Positions 1 to 5,879 of a stretch of 7,728 bases of DNA are shown here, piece after piece. The notes beneath the pieces were generated by a model that saw nothing but the letters and a program-made list of their open reading frames with translations, made no database searches and had not been told where the DNA came from. Location: NCBI GenBank assembly GCA_019347775.1, contig JAHWKP010000081.1:1-7728 (forward strand), written 5' to 3'. The DNA comes from Actinomycetota bacterium. Its GTDB lineage: Bacteria; Actinomycetota; Acidimicrobiia; Acidimicrobiales; JAHWKP01. Made by a program: the position numbers and the translations under genes. How positions within the stretch are numbered: the first letter of the stretch is position 1; the number at the start of each line of letters is the position of its first letter.

Positions 1-111
1 CGCCGCCTCGTTACCGGGCTGTTCCTGACTGCGCTCCTGGGCGGTCGTGGAACGCCTGCCGAGGAGGTGCCCAGCGGGAGCACCACGCCCGCTGCGCCCG
101 GGGCGGAGTAG
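1..111 (+). CDS. C-terminal end of an unidentified protein (partial)
   Basis: Frame 1 is open from the window edge and ends in TAG at 109-111, giving 36 residues. The first part is hydrophobic (RRLVTGLFLTALLGG) and the rest is a Pro/Ser/Thr/Gly/Glu-rich tail (ending TTPAAPGAE). This would suit the last membrane helix and cytoplasmic tail of an integral membrane protein. MATE-type transporters and ribF or truB are known near rpsO in some actinobacteria, but these residues do not resemble the end of RibF or TruB, and the MATE idea is a guess. No motif identifies the family. The reading frame itself could be chance, because it is short, but the spacing to the leader of rpsO makes a gene end here reasonable. 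Confidence 0.4.
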   Translation, partial: RRLVTGLFLTALLGGRGTPAEEVPSGSTTPAAPGAE

Positions 112-154
112 GAGCACTCCCTCCTTCTCCTCTCTCGCCCCGCGGCGGCGCTGT

Positions 155-187
155 CCTGGGAACGCCCCGGCTTAAAGGCCGCCCAGG
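155..187 (+). terminator. Bulged hairpin behind the upstream gene, possible terminator or processing site
   Basis: Arms CCTGGG (155-160) and CCCAGG (182-187) enclose a second stem CGGC (168-171) with GCCG (178-181), loop TTAAAG, leaving a one-sided bulge at 161-167. It lies 44 nt after the stop at 111. There is no T tract, so a classical intrinsic terminator is not shown. Actinobacterial terminators often lack one, so termination stays possible. Confidence 0.3.
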
Positions 188-294
188 CTCACTTCGCCGA
201 TCACGAGGCTGACACCGGCGGTAGGCCCAAGCCAGCGCAGGTCGCCGCCGACTGCGGTCACCTCGAAGGTTCTAGCCACAGGTATTGCACGCGC

Positions 295-322
295 GCGGCG
301 GGGGTTGGGGGTCCCCCGCCGC
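295..322 (+). promoter_or_regulatory. Perfect 10-bp GC hairpin in the rpsO leader
   Basis: GCGGCGGGGG (295-304) is the exact reverse complement of CCCCCGCCGC (313-322), with an 8-nt loop. The stem is all G-C and ends 58 nt before the rpsO ATG. No T run follows, so it may be an attenuator, a boundary that blocks exonucleases, or part of the S15-responsive leader. Its position in a non-coding stretch argues against coding bias as the cause. Confidence 0.55.
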
Positions 323-332
323 ACAGCGATGA

Positions 333-376
333 GCGCTTGCGCGAAGAGCCAGCAAACTCAGCTACGGTTGGCTTTC
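333..376 (+). promoter_or_regulatory. Two adjacent hairpins immediately before rpsO, candidate S15 autoregulatory leader
   Basis: GCG (333-335) pairs with CGC (340-342) around a CTTG tetraloop, a loop known to be stable in RNA. Directly next to it, positions 343-351 pair with 369-376 (GAA-AGCCA with TGGCTTTC, G346 bulged), with a 17-nt loop. The second helix ends 4 nt before the ATG at 381. There is no Shine-Dalgarno-like sequence in the space before that ATG, so ribosome entry may depend on this structure. S15 is known to repress its own mRNA through leader structures of differing shape in several bacteria. That it does so here is inference. Confidence 0.4.
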
Positions 377-380
377 AGAA

Positions 381-641
381 ATGCCGACCGATACCGCTTC
401 AGTCATCGCCGAGAACCGGCGCCACGACACCGACACGGGCTCAGCCGAGGTCCAGATCGCGCTCCTCACGGACCGCATCCGTCACCTCACCGAGCACCTT
501 AAGGTCCACCGTGGCGACCATCACACCGAGCGCGGACTCAAGAAGCTCATCGGACGGCGGACCAGGCTCCAGGCCTACCTACGTAATCAGGACATGGAGC
601 GCTATCGCGCTCTCGTGGCCAAGCTCGGCCTGCGCCGCTAA
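381..641 (+). CDS. rpsO: 30S ribosomal protein S15
   Basis: The 86-residue product is the small-subunit protein S15, which binds the central domain of 16S rRNA early in 30S assembly and forms a bridge to the 50S subunit. The hallmark stretch [16 protein letters not shown] at about residues 18-33 is followed by [21 protein letters not shown] and the closing [12 protein letters not shown], all typical of the family, and the length matches the usual 86-89 residues. The ATG at 381 is the only plausible start: the usual MPTD-type N-terminus follows it and no in-frame start lies close upstream. No good ribosome binding site precedes it (GGCTTTCAGAA), which is unusual for a highly made ribosomal protein. 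It lies 141 nt upstream of pnp, the widespread bacterial rpsO-pnp pairing, so co-transcription is likely. Regulation probably involves the leader hairpins at 295-376. Identification is secure. Confidence 0.98.
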   Translation: MPTDTASVIAENRRHDTDTGSAEVQIALLTDRIRHLTEHLKVHRGDHHTERGLKKLIGRRTRLQAYLRNQDMERYRALVAKLGLRR

Positions 642-646
642 TCCAA

Positions 647-684
647 GGCGGCCAGCCGGCCGCCCACAACACACGGGGCGGCTG
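647..684 (+). terminator. Two mutually exclusive hairpins after rpsO
   Basis: GGCGGCC (647-653) pairs perfectly with GGCCGCC (658-664) over a 4-nt loop, starting 5 nt after the rpsO stop. The same right arm can instead pair downstream: 657-665 with 676-684, nine pairs including one G-T wobble, loop 666-675. Both cannot form at once. No T tract follows either one. This could be a partial terminator that lowers pnp transcription relative to rpsO, a 3' stabiliser of the rpsO mRNA, or a processing site. Confidence 0.45.
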
Positions 685-696
685 AGAGGTCAGTTG

Positions 697-745
697 CCAG
701 TTGCCGCCTACCGAGCGAATCGGGCGTTCGGTGGACGACAACTGG
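697..745 (+). promoter_or_regulatory. Long irregular stem-loop in the pnp leader, RNase III-like processing site
   Basis: CCAGTTG (697-703) pairs exactly with CAACTGG (739-745). After a 4x4 internal loop (704-707 and 735-738) a second stem follows: 708-717 with 725-734, ten pairs of which two are G-T, capped by the loop 718-724. The whole is a 49-nt irregular duplex ending 37 nt before the pnp ATG. In E. coli, and in Streptomyces, the rpsO-pnp spacer folds into a hairpin cut by RNase III, and in E. coli this allows PNPase to control its own mRNA. The present hairpin has the right place and shape; function is inferred. A tandem repeat (AGTTGCC twice, 692-705) permits a shifted lower stem. Confidence 0.55.
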
Positions 746-771
746 GATCTGGCCCACCGCTTCGTTTCACT

Positions 772-778
772 AAAGGAG
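772..778 (+). promoter_or_regulatory. Ribosome binding site of pnp
   Basis: AAAGGAG lies 4 nt before the ATG at 783 and is the clearest Shine-Dalgarno match in the rpsO-pnp segment. It supports 783 as the pnp start. Confidence 0.8.
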
Positions 779-782
779 TGAA

Positions 783-3326
783 ATGGCTGAGGCCACCACT
801 GTCTCCGTGCCGATCTCCGGCACAGACAAGACCCTTACCTTCGAGACGGGCAAACTCGCCCCTCAATCGCAAGGTGCAGTAACCGTCCAAATCGGCGACA
901 CCGTCGTTCTCGTCACCGCCAACGCGGCCAAGCACGTCCGCGAGGGGATGGACTTCTTCCCCCTCACAGTCGACGTCGAGGAGCGTAAGTACGCCGTCGG
1001 CAAGATCCCCGGTTCCGTCCTCCGACGTGAGGGCGCCCCCGGTGACGAGGCCGTCCTGCTCTGCCGACTGATCGACCGGCCCCTTCGCCCGTCGTTCCCC
1101 AAGGGCTTCCGCAACGAGGTCCATGTCATCGCCATGCCTCTCGCGGCTGACCAGGAGAACCCGCACGACATCCTGGCCATCAACGGCGCTTCGGCGGCCC
1201 TGATGATGTCGGGTATGCCGTTCGAAGGTCCTATCGGCGCGGTGCGCCTGGCCTTCACCACCGACGGCGAATGGATTCCCCACCCGACTTACCAGGCTGG
1301 TGACGCCTCGACCTTCGAGCTGGTCGTAGCCGGCCGTCGGGTCGGAGCCGGCGAGGACGCCGGAGCTGCCGGCGACATCGCCATCATGATGGTCGAGGCT
1401 GGCGGAACCGACGTTGCCTGGCAGGCGTTCGAAGCTGGTGCGCCGAAGGTCACCGAAGACGAAATCGCTCGAGGCTTGGAAGAGTCCAAGACCTGGATCC
1501 GCGAGTCCATCGAAGCCCAGGAGCAGCTCGTGGCCAAGGCGGGTGCCCGTGAGCCCCTTGCGTTCACGGCACAGCCTGACTACAGCGACGAGATCTATGC
1601 CCGTGTGAAGGAGATGGGCGAGGAGGAGTTCTCCAAGGCCGCCACCATCGCCGACAAGGTCGCCCGCAACGCCGCCTTCGACGAGGCCGGCTCGACTGTT
1701 CTGGCGAATCTCCACGAGGAGTTCCCCGAGCCCGAGCACGACAAGCAAATCCGGGCCGCTATCCGCTCCCTCACCAAGGCCGTCATCCGCCGGCTCATCG
1801 TCGACAAGGGCATCCGCATGGACGGTCGCGGCACCGAGGAGTTGCGCCAGGTTTCGGCCGAGGTCGGCCTTCTGCCGGTTGCCCACGGCTCGGCGCTGTT
1901 CCAGCGCGGCGAGACCCAGGTCCTTGGCGTCGCCACGCTCGGAATGCCCCGCATGGCCCTGGAGATCCCCTTCAAGGACACGCTCGGCATCGACGAGTCG
2001 AAGCGCTACATGCACCACTACTACATGCCGCCATTCTCCAACGGGGAGACCGGCCGTCTCGGGCGTAACCGCCGCTCCACCGGTCACGGAATGCTGGCCG
2101 AGCGCGCCGTCGCTCCGGTCGTTCCCAACGAGGAGGAGTTCCCCTACGCCATGCGCCTCGTCTCCGAGGTGATGTCGTCGAACGGCTCCACCTCGATGGC
2201 CAGTGTGTGTGCGTCGTCGCTGTCGCTCATGGACGCCGGCGTACCGATCAAGGCTCCGGTGGCGGGTATCGCCATGGGCCTGATCCACGAGGAGGGCAAG
2301 TACATCTCGCTCACCGACATCCTCGGATCCGAGGATGCCTTCGGCGACATGGACTTCAAAGTTGCGGGCACGTCGGACTTCGTCACCGCACTGCAGCTCG
2401 ACACCAAGATCGAGGGTCTTCCCGCTGACGTACTCAAGAAGGCCCTGCAGCAGGCCAAGGATGCCCGTCTGCAGATTCTCGAGGTCATGAACTTGGCCAT
2501 CTCAGAAGCCCGTTCCGAGGTCGCCGAGGGCGCGCCGAAGATCGTCAGCTTCGAGATCCCGATGGACAAGATCGGCGAGATCATCGGTCCGAAGGGCAAA
2601 GTCATCAACCAGCTGCAGCTCGACACCGGTGCCGACATCAACGTCGACGACAACGGCGTGGTCGGAACCGTCACCGTCGGGTCGAAGGACTCCTCGGCGG
2701 TCAACGAGGCCCGTCGTCGGATCGAGCTGATCCTCGACCCGCCGAAGGCCGAAGTCGGAGCCGTCTACCAGGGCGTCGTGGTCAACATCACCAAGTTTGG
2801 TGCGTTCGTCAACATCCTGCCGGGCCGCGACGGTCTGCTACACGTGTCGAAGCTCGGCCGGGCCTACGGCAAGCGGGTGGAGCGGGTCGAGGATGTCCTC
2901 GAGCTCAACCAACCCGTGAACGTCAAGGTCGACGACGTTGACCCCGGCGGCAAGGTCAGCCTTGACCTGGTGGACGAGAACGGCCAGCCCCTCGGCGGCG
3001 GAGAAGGGGGCGACTTCGAAGAGAGCGCACCCCGCAGCAGGGACCGCGGCGAGCGCAGTGACCGAGGTGGCCGTGAGTCCCGCGGCGGCGACCGCGGCGG
3101 GCGCGGAGACCGTGGTGGCCGTGGGGGAGACCGCGGAGGACGCAGGGAGAGTCGCAGCGAGGGCTCGGCCAGCTCGGCGCCCAAGGCAGCCTCGTTCGAG
3201 GAGACCTGGGATTCGGAGGCCCGCGACACCTTCGGCGATCTCGGCGCCTCAGGTAGTCGCGGCGGTGAAGGTGGGGGCGACGGACCTCGTCGCAACCCCC
3301 GCCGCGGCGGCGATCGCAACCGCTAA
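783..3326 (+). CDS. pnp: Polynucleotide phosphorylase (PNPase) with a long RG-rich C-terminal tail
   Basis: This 847-residue enzyme degrades RNA 3'-to-5' using phosphate, releasing nucleoside diphosphates, and can add tails in reverse; it acts as a trimer in the cytoplasm, often with RNase E. The first RNase PH-like core (about 10-150) has the family block IPGSVLRREGAPGDEAVLLCRLIDRPLRPSFP nearby; an all-helical linker follows at about 240-330. The second, catalytic core starts around M346 (DGRGTEELR) and includes D518 and D524 within SEDAFGDMDFK, matching the metal-binding D486 and D492 of the E. coli enzyme by alignment. The KH domain (about 590-655) has the GPKG loop at 602-605, and the S1 domain covers about 656-735. 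Usual length is about 700-740 residues; the excess is the tail from 735 on, with RGG/RGD repeats at about 752-790. The start is fixed by AAAGGAG and a normal N-terminus. Likely co-transcribed with rpsO and controlled through the spacer hairpins. Confidence 0.99.
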   Translation: MAEATTVSVPISGTDKTLTFETGKLAPQSQGAVTVQIGDTVVLVTANAAKHVREGMDFFPLTVDVEERKYAVGKIPGSVLRREGAPGDEAVLLCRLIDRPLRPSFPKGFRNEVHVIAMPLAADQENPHDILAINGASAALMMSGMPFEGPIGAVRLAFTTDGEWIPHPTYQAGDASTFELVVAGRRVGAGEDAGAAGDIAIMMVEAGGTDVAWQAFEAGAPKVTEDEIARGLEESKTWIRESIEAQEQLVAKAGAREPLAFTAQPDYSDEIYARVKEMGEEEFSKAATIADKVARNAAFDEAGSTVLANLHEEFPEPEHDKQIRAAIRSLTKAVIRRLIVDKGIRMDGRGTEELRQVSAEVGLLPVAHGSALFQRGETQVLGVATLGMPRMALEIPFKDTLGIDESKRYMHHYYMPPFSNGETGRLGRNRRSTGHGMLAERAVAPVVPNEEEFPYAMRLVSEVMSSNGSTSMASVCASSLSLMDAGVPIKAPVAGIAMGLIHEEGKYISLTDILGSEDAFGDMDFKVAGTSDFVTALQLDTKIEGLPADVLKKALQQAKDARLQILEVMNLAISEARSEVAEGAPKIVSFEIPMDKIGEIIGPKGKVINQLQLDTGADINVDDNGVVGTVTVGSKDSSAVNEARRRIELILDPPKAEVGAVYQGVVVNITKFGAFVNILPGRDGLLHVSKLGRAYGKRVERVEDVLELNQPVNVKVDDVDPGGKVSLDLVDENGQPLGGGEGGDFEESAPRSRDRGERSDRGGRESRGGDRGGRGDRGGRGGDRGGRRESRSEGSASSAPKAASFEETWDSEARDTFGDLGASGSRGGEGGGDGPRRNPRRGGDRNR
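3037..3160 (+). repeat. RGG/DRGG-encoding repeat in the pnp tail
   Basis: The DNA repeats short units such as GACCGCGG and GGCCGTG, encoding DRGG, ESRGG and GRGG motifs at about residues 752-790 of PNPase. It is imperfect at DNA level, so it looks like selected low-complexity protein sequence that may expand or shrink by slippage. Arg/Gly-rich tails commonly bind RNA without sequence preference. Confidence 0.7.
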
Positions 3327-3368
3327 AGGAGCTCCCAAGTCCGGTCCTGACGAACTGGCCGCAGAAAA

Positions 3369-3389
3369 CGCACAGACTGTGCGGATAAT
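3369..3389 (+). promoter_or_regulatory. Palindrome next to a -10-like hexamer, upstream of dapB
   Basis: CGCACA (3369-3374) and TGTGCG (3378-3383) form a perfect inverted repeat around GAC. Directly after it, GATAAT (3384-3389) matches five of six bases of the TATAAT -10 consensus. A transcript starting about 7 nt later would place the GAGGGA ribosome site near its 5' end. No -35 match is visible at the proper distance, so the promoter is tentative; the palindrome could be an operator or a small hairpin. Confidence 0.35.
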
Positions 3390-3413
3390 GCGGCCGGTTC
3401 GAGGGACTCAGCC

Positions 3414-4214
3414 ATGACCAACGACCCCATCCGGGTAGCCGTCTTCGGCGCTGGGGGTCGCATGGGCGCGATGGTCTGTCGGGCCGTCGTCGAGTGCGCA
3501 GACCTCGCACTCGTCGCTGCCGTCGATCCCCATCACGCAGGCATGGATGTCTCCCGCGTCACCGGCGCCGAGTTGCCCGGCCTGCAGATCGCGCCCGGGC
3601 CCGAGGGACTCGAATCAGTCCGCACCCAGGTCGCGGTGGACTTCACCGTGCTCGAGGCCGCCCGCAAGAACCTGCGCTGGTGCGCCGAACATGGCATCCA
3701 CGCCGTGGTCGGCACCACCGGCCTCACGTCGAGAGACCATGAGCGCTTTCGCAAGGTCTTCACCGAGAGCAACTGCGTGATCGCGCCGAACTTCGCCATC
3801 GGAGCCGTGTTACTCATGCGGCTGGCGGAGCTGGCCGCACCCCATTTCGAGACCGCGGAGATCGTGGAGACCCACCACGACGCCAAAGTCGACGCTCCTT
3901 CGGGCACGGCGCTGCGGATCGCCGAACGCATGGCGGCCGCCTCTAAGGAGTGGGCTCCCGACCCCACCACCAGTCAGACGATCAAGGGCACCCGTGGAGC
4001 AGAGGCCGCCCCCGGCATCCGGGTCCATTCGATGCGACTACGTGGGGCAGTGGCCCACCACGAAGTGATCCTGTCGACCACGGGTCAGGCACTAACCATC
4101 CGACACGACTCCTACGACCGCCAGTCGTTCATGCCGGGTGTAGTGGCGGCGATAAAAGCTGCTCCCAGGCTTCCCGGAGTCACCATCGGTTTGGACAAGG
4201 TCCTCGGCTTCTAG
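3414..4214 (+). CDS. dapB: 4-hydroxy-tetrahydrodipicolinate reductase
   Basis: DapB reduces 4-hydroxy-tetrahydrodipicolinate to tetrahydrodipicolinate with NAD(P)H, the second committed step from aspartate semialdehyde to diaminopimelate and lysine; diaminopimelate is also needed for peptidoglycan. The 266 residues match the family length of about 245-275. The N-terminal Rossmann domain begins with the dinucleotide-binding motif GAGGRMG at 12-18, then VDFTV and GTTGL (100-104). APNFA begins at 124. The substrate domain carries EIVETHHDAKVDAPSGTA, in which H154, H155 and K158 correspond to the catalytic H159, H160 and K163 of the E. coli enzyme. The ATG at 3414 is preceded by GAGGGA at 3401-3406 with a 7-nt gap. 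It lies 87 nt after pnp and may be read from pnp or from its own promoter near 3384. It converges with the next gene, the two stops being 11 bp apart. Confidence 0.98.
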   Translation: MTNDPIRVAVFGAGGRMGAMVCRAVVECADLALVAAVDPHHAGMDVSRVTGAELPGLQIAPGPEGLESVRTQVAVDFTVLEAARKNLRWCAEHGIHAVVGTTGLTSRDHERFRKVFTESNCVIAPNFAIGAVLLMRLAELAAPHFETAEIVETHHDAKVDAPSGTALRIAERMAAASKEWAPDPTTSQTIKGTRGAEAAPGIRVHSMRLRGAVAHHEVILSTTGQALTIRHDSYDRQSFMPGVVAAIKAAPRLPGVTIGLDKVLGF

Positions 4215-4225
4215 AGCCCGGCGAG

Positions 4226-5092
4226 CTAAAGGCGCAGGAAGCCCGCAGCGTTGTCATGGAAGATTGCCTGCTTCTGGCCCTCGCTGAGGAACTTCGCGTC
4301 CTCGACGGTCTGCGCGGCCCGCACGATCGTCGATGGCCAGGCCATCTGGTCAGAGCCGAACATCACGCGATCGGTGAAGCCGGCTTCCACGATCCGGCGG
4401 AGATAACCGTGAAACTCGGGCTGCGGGAGACACCAGTTGATGGCTGAGATGTCCACAAAGACCTGCGGGTAGGCATATAACAGGGCAAGCAGCTCTGAGA
4501 TCAGCGGCCAAGCGGCGTGCATGATGAAGATCCGCATACGGGGGTGGCGCTGGAGTACGTCTTCGAAGAGGAGGGGGTTGCCATGGGCGGCGCGCATCGC
4601 GCCCATGCCGGCTATGACGCCTCGGCCCGGGGGACCGCCCGCCATCAGGTGATAGCCAACCGGGACGTCTAGTTCCTCCGCGAGGGCATAGAGGGGCTCG
4701 AGCTGCGGGTCGTCGGGTGATATGCCGGCGTATTGGACGGCGATCTCGCTGATCACATCGAACTCTCCGGCGGCGTGGGCAGCCCGTGCCTCGGCGACAT
4801 CGCTGTCGGTTACCTTGCGACCGACCAGCACCCGATCGGGCGACGCCTCCTTGAACCCTGCGGCCGAGGCAGTGGGGACTGGCGAGACGAGAGCCCGCAC
4901 CACACCGACATCGTCAAAGGCTGCCAGGGTCGCCTCGACGTGCTCCTTGGCGCCAACTACCGCCCGGAGTGTCTCGCCCGTCAGCGGGTTGGTGAACTGC
5001 GCCGCACCGACTGGCTCCTGGGACGCGAGCCAGGCCCCGATGTCCAACCCGCCGAACGCGTGCACGTGCACATCGATGATCTGCCGGCTCAT
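4226..5092 (-). CDS. Metal-dependent hydrolase, Amidohydrolase_2 family
   Basis: The 288-residue protein belongs to the amidohydrolase-related TIM-barrel family that includes ACMS decarboxylase and aromatic-acid decarboxylases or hydrolases; the substrate cannot be told. Expected metal ligands are all visible: HxH at H9 and H11 (DVHVHAF), H148 (VGYHLMAG), H192 (IMHAAWP) and D248 in MFGSDQMAW. The closing HDNAAGFLRL is a common family ending. No signal peptide is present, so it should be cytoplasmic. I chose the ATG at 5092 because GGAGGA (5106-5101) lies 8 nt upstream, the N-terminus then begins with the metal motif, and the codon overlaps the stop of the upstream membrane gene as ATGA. The frame is open to 5428, but that extension only shadows the upstream gene. 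The overlap implies translational coupling with the membrane protein. The end converges on dapB with almost no spacer. Confidence 0.93.
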   Translation of the reverse strand: MSRQIIDVHVHAFGGLDIGAWLASQEPVGAAQFTNPLTGETLRAVVGAKEHVEATLAAFDDVGVVRALVSPVPTASAAGFKEASPDRVLVGRKVTDSDVAEARAAHAAGEFDVISEIAVQYAGISPDDPQLEPLYALAEELDVPVGYHLMAGGPPGRGVIAGMGAMRAAHGNPLLFEDVLQRHPRMRIFIMHAAWPLISELLALLYAYPQVFVDISAINWCLPQPEFHGYLRRIVEAGFTDRVMFGSDQMAWPSTIVRAAQTVEDAKFLSEGQKQAIFHDNAAGFLRL

Positions 5093-5850
5093 GAGCTCTC
5101 TCCTCCGGGATCCCCGTCTGAGGTCGTCGGGTTTGCGCCCTCCTCGGCCAGCGCCTTCTCGACTTCCTTCACCGAGAGGGGCTCGCCCTTGCCTTGCAGG
5201 CGCCGGCTCAGGAACCAGAGGCCGAACATGACCACCCAGATGATCAAGATGGTGCGCTGGTTGCCCGAGTACAGGTTGTTCAGCCAGTCGACCGGGGTCG
5301 ACACGAAGTCGTACGCCGAATAGAGCAGATAGGTCGTCAAGATCGTGCCGACGACGTTCAGCGCGATGAATAGGCCGAACCGCATGCCGGTCGCGCCGGC
5401 GAGCGTGCAGACGAGGAGGCCGGGCCACAGGAGGACGAAGATCCAGGCGGCCTTGCCGAAGCCCCGTTCGATCTTGCGGACCCAGCCGATCGTGTCCTGC
5501 ATCTGGCGCTCCATCCAGCGCACTCCGGAGTCGCCGTACATCCGCCCTAGGGCATAGAGGAACGGATCAGCGAAGAGCCGGCGCACCAGGGCGATGGCCA
5601 GGAAGGGGAGGAACTCGACCTTTGGCGCGACGAGGATCATGTAGCGGAACCGGGGCTCCATGGCGATCAGGAGAAGTGGGGCGTTGACCAGCAAGGTCGG
5701 GTGAAGGAGGTTGCCGATCGTGCCGACGATCCACACCAGGATGATCGGGCCGACGATGAGCGTCAGCTTCCGCCGGCTCGGCGCCGGGCGGGCGGGCTCG
5801 ACGGTCTCTATGGGAATCGGCTCGGGCGCGGTTTCCTCGCTCAAGGCCAA
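5089..5850 (-). CDS. DedA/VTT-like integral membrane protein
   Basis: The 253-residue protein has a Pro/Glu-rich cytoplasmic N-terminus (1-28), hydrophobic segments at about 29-49, 52-64, 78-92, 134-156, 158-178 and 199-216, and a charged, acidic C-terminal tail. The middle portion, ADPFLYALGRMYGDSGVRWMER (about 94-115), followed by PGLLVCTLAGATGMRFGLFIALNVVGT (about 143-169), has the layout of the DedA/VTT family, whose members take part in membrane lipid transport or proton-coupled tolerance. The position before PG, commonly part of an Arg-Pro-Gly motif, reads LWPG here, so the usual Arg is missing and the function may differ. The start is a TTG at 5850 with no Shine-Dalgarno sequence; a second TTG at 5844 is an alternative. 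It overlaps the amidohydrolase start by 4 bp. Only 29 bp separate it from the divergent gene at 5880. Family assignment is moderate; existence as a gene is well supported by hydrophobic pattern and context. Confidence 0.8.
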   Translation of the reverse strand: MALSEETAPEPIPIETVEPARPAPSRRKLTLIVGPIILVWIVGTIGNLLHPTLLVNAPLLLIAMEPRFRYMILVAPKVEFLPFLAIALVRRLFADPFLYALGRMYGDSGVRWMERQMQDTIGWVRKIERGFGKAAWIFVLLWPGLLVCTLAGATGMRFGLFIALNVVGTILTTYLLYSAYDFVSTPVDWLNNLYSGNQRTILIIWVVMFGLWFLSRRLQGKGEPLSVKEVEKALAEEGANPTTSDGDPGGESS

Positions 5851-5879
5851 CGACGGTAGCGGGGGTTAGTGTCCCGGCG
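5851..5879 (+). promoter_or_regulatory. Short divergent control region with leaderless-type -10
   Basis: TAGTGT (5867-5872) fits the actinobacterial -10 pattern TANNNT and lies exactly 7 nt before the ATG at 5880, so transcription would begin at or next to the start codon, giving a leaderless mRNA. No convincing -35 is present (AGGCCA at 17-bp spacing). On the other strand no -10 fits the TTG at 5850 at a useful distance. Confidence 0.45.

Noticed and set aside
61..93. Inverted repeats GGTGC/GCACC and AGCGGG/CCCGCT near the first gene's end
   Set aside because: They are short, overlap each other within a probable coding end of very high GC, and have no following T tract, so chance pairing is enough to explain them.
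200..294. A promoter for rpsO
   Set aside because: I found no TANNNT hexamer with a matching -35 in this stretch; TATTGC and TAGCCA do not fit. Transcription may come from upstream or from a promoter I cannot recognise.
337..882. Plus-strand open frame of 181 residues across rpsO and the spacer
   Set aside because: It overlaps the certain rpsO gene in another frame, is rich in Arg/Pro/Ser, and runs into the pnp start.
708..2288. Long 526-residue minus-strand open frame opposite pnp
   Set aside because: It mirrors the pnp coding frame in a GC-rich gene, has no recognisable domain, and its Gly/Val/Leu/Asp/Arg-heavy composition is typical of an antisense shadow.
3037..3160. CRISPR-like array in the repetitive end of pnp
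   Set aside because: Units are short, irregular and in frame with a coding tail; there are no uniform repeats with unique spacers.
2864..3510. Minus-strand open frames opposite the RG-rich end of pnp
   Set aside because: They are Arg/Pro/Ser-rich products caused by the GC-rich repeat of the pnp tail, with no domain or ribosome site.
4722..5323. Plus-strand open frames opposite the amidohydrolase and membrane gene
   Set aside because: Both are antisense to genes with clear motifs and show no recognisable domain.
5093..5428. N-terminal extension of the amidohydrolase to 5428
   Set aside because: The extra 112 residues are Arg/Pro-rich and lie inside the membrane-protein gene in another frame. 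ATG 5092 has a good ribosome site and begins the family's metal motif at once.
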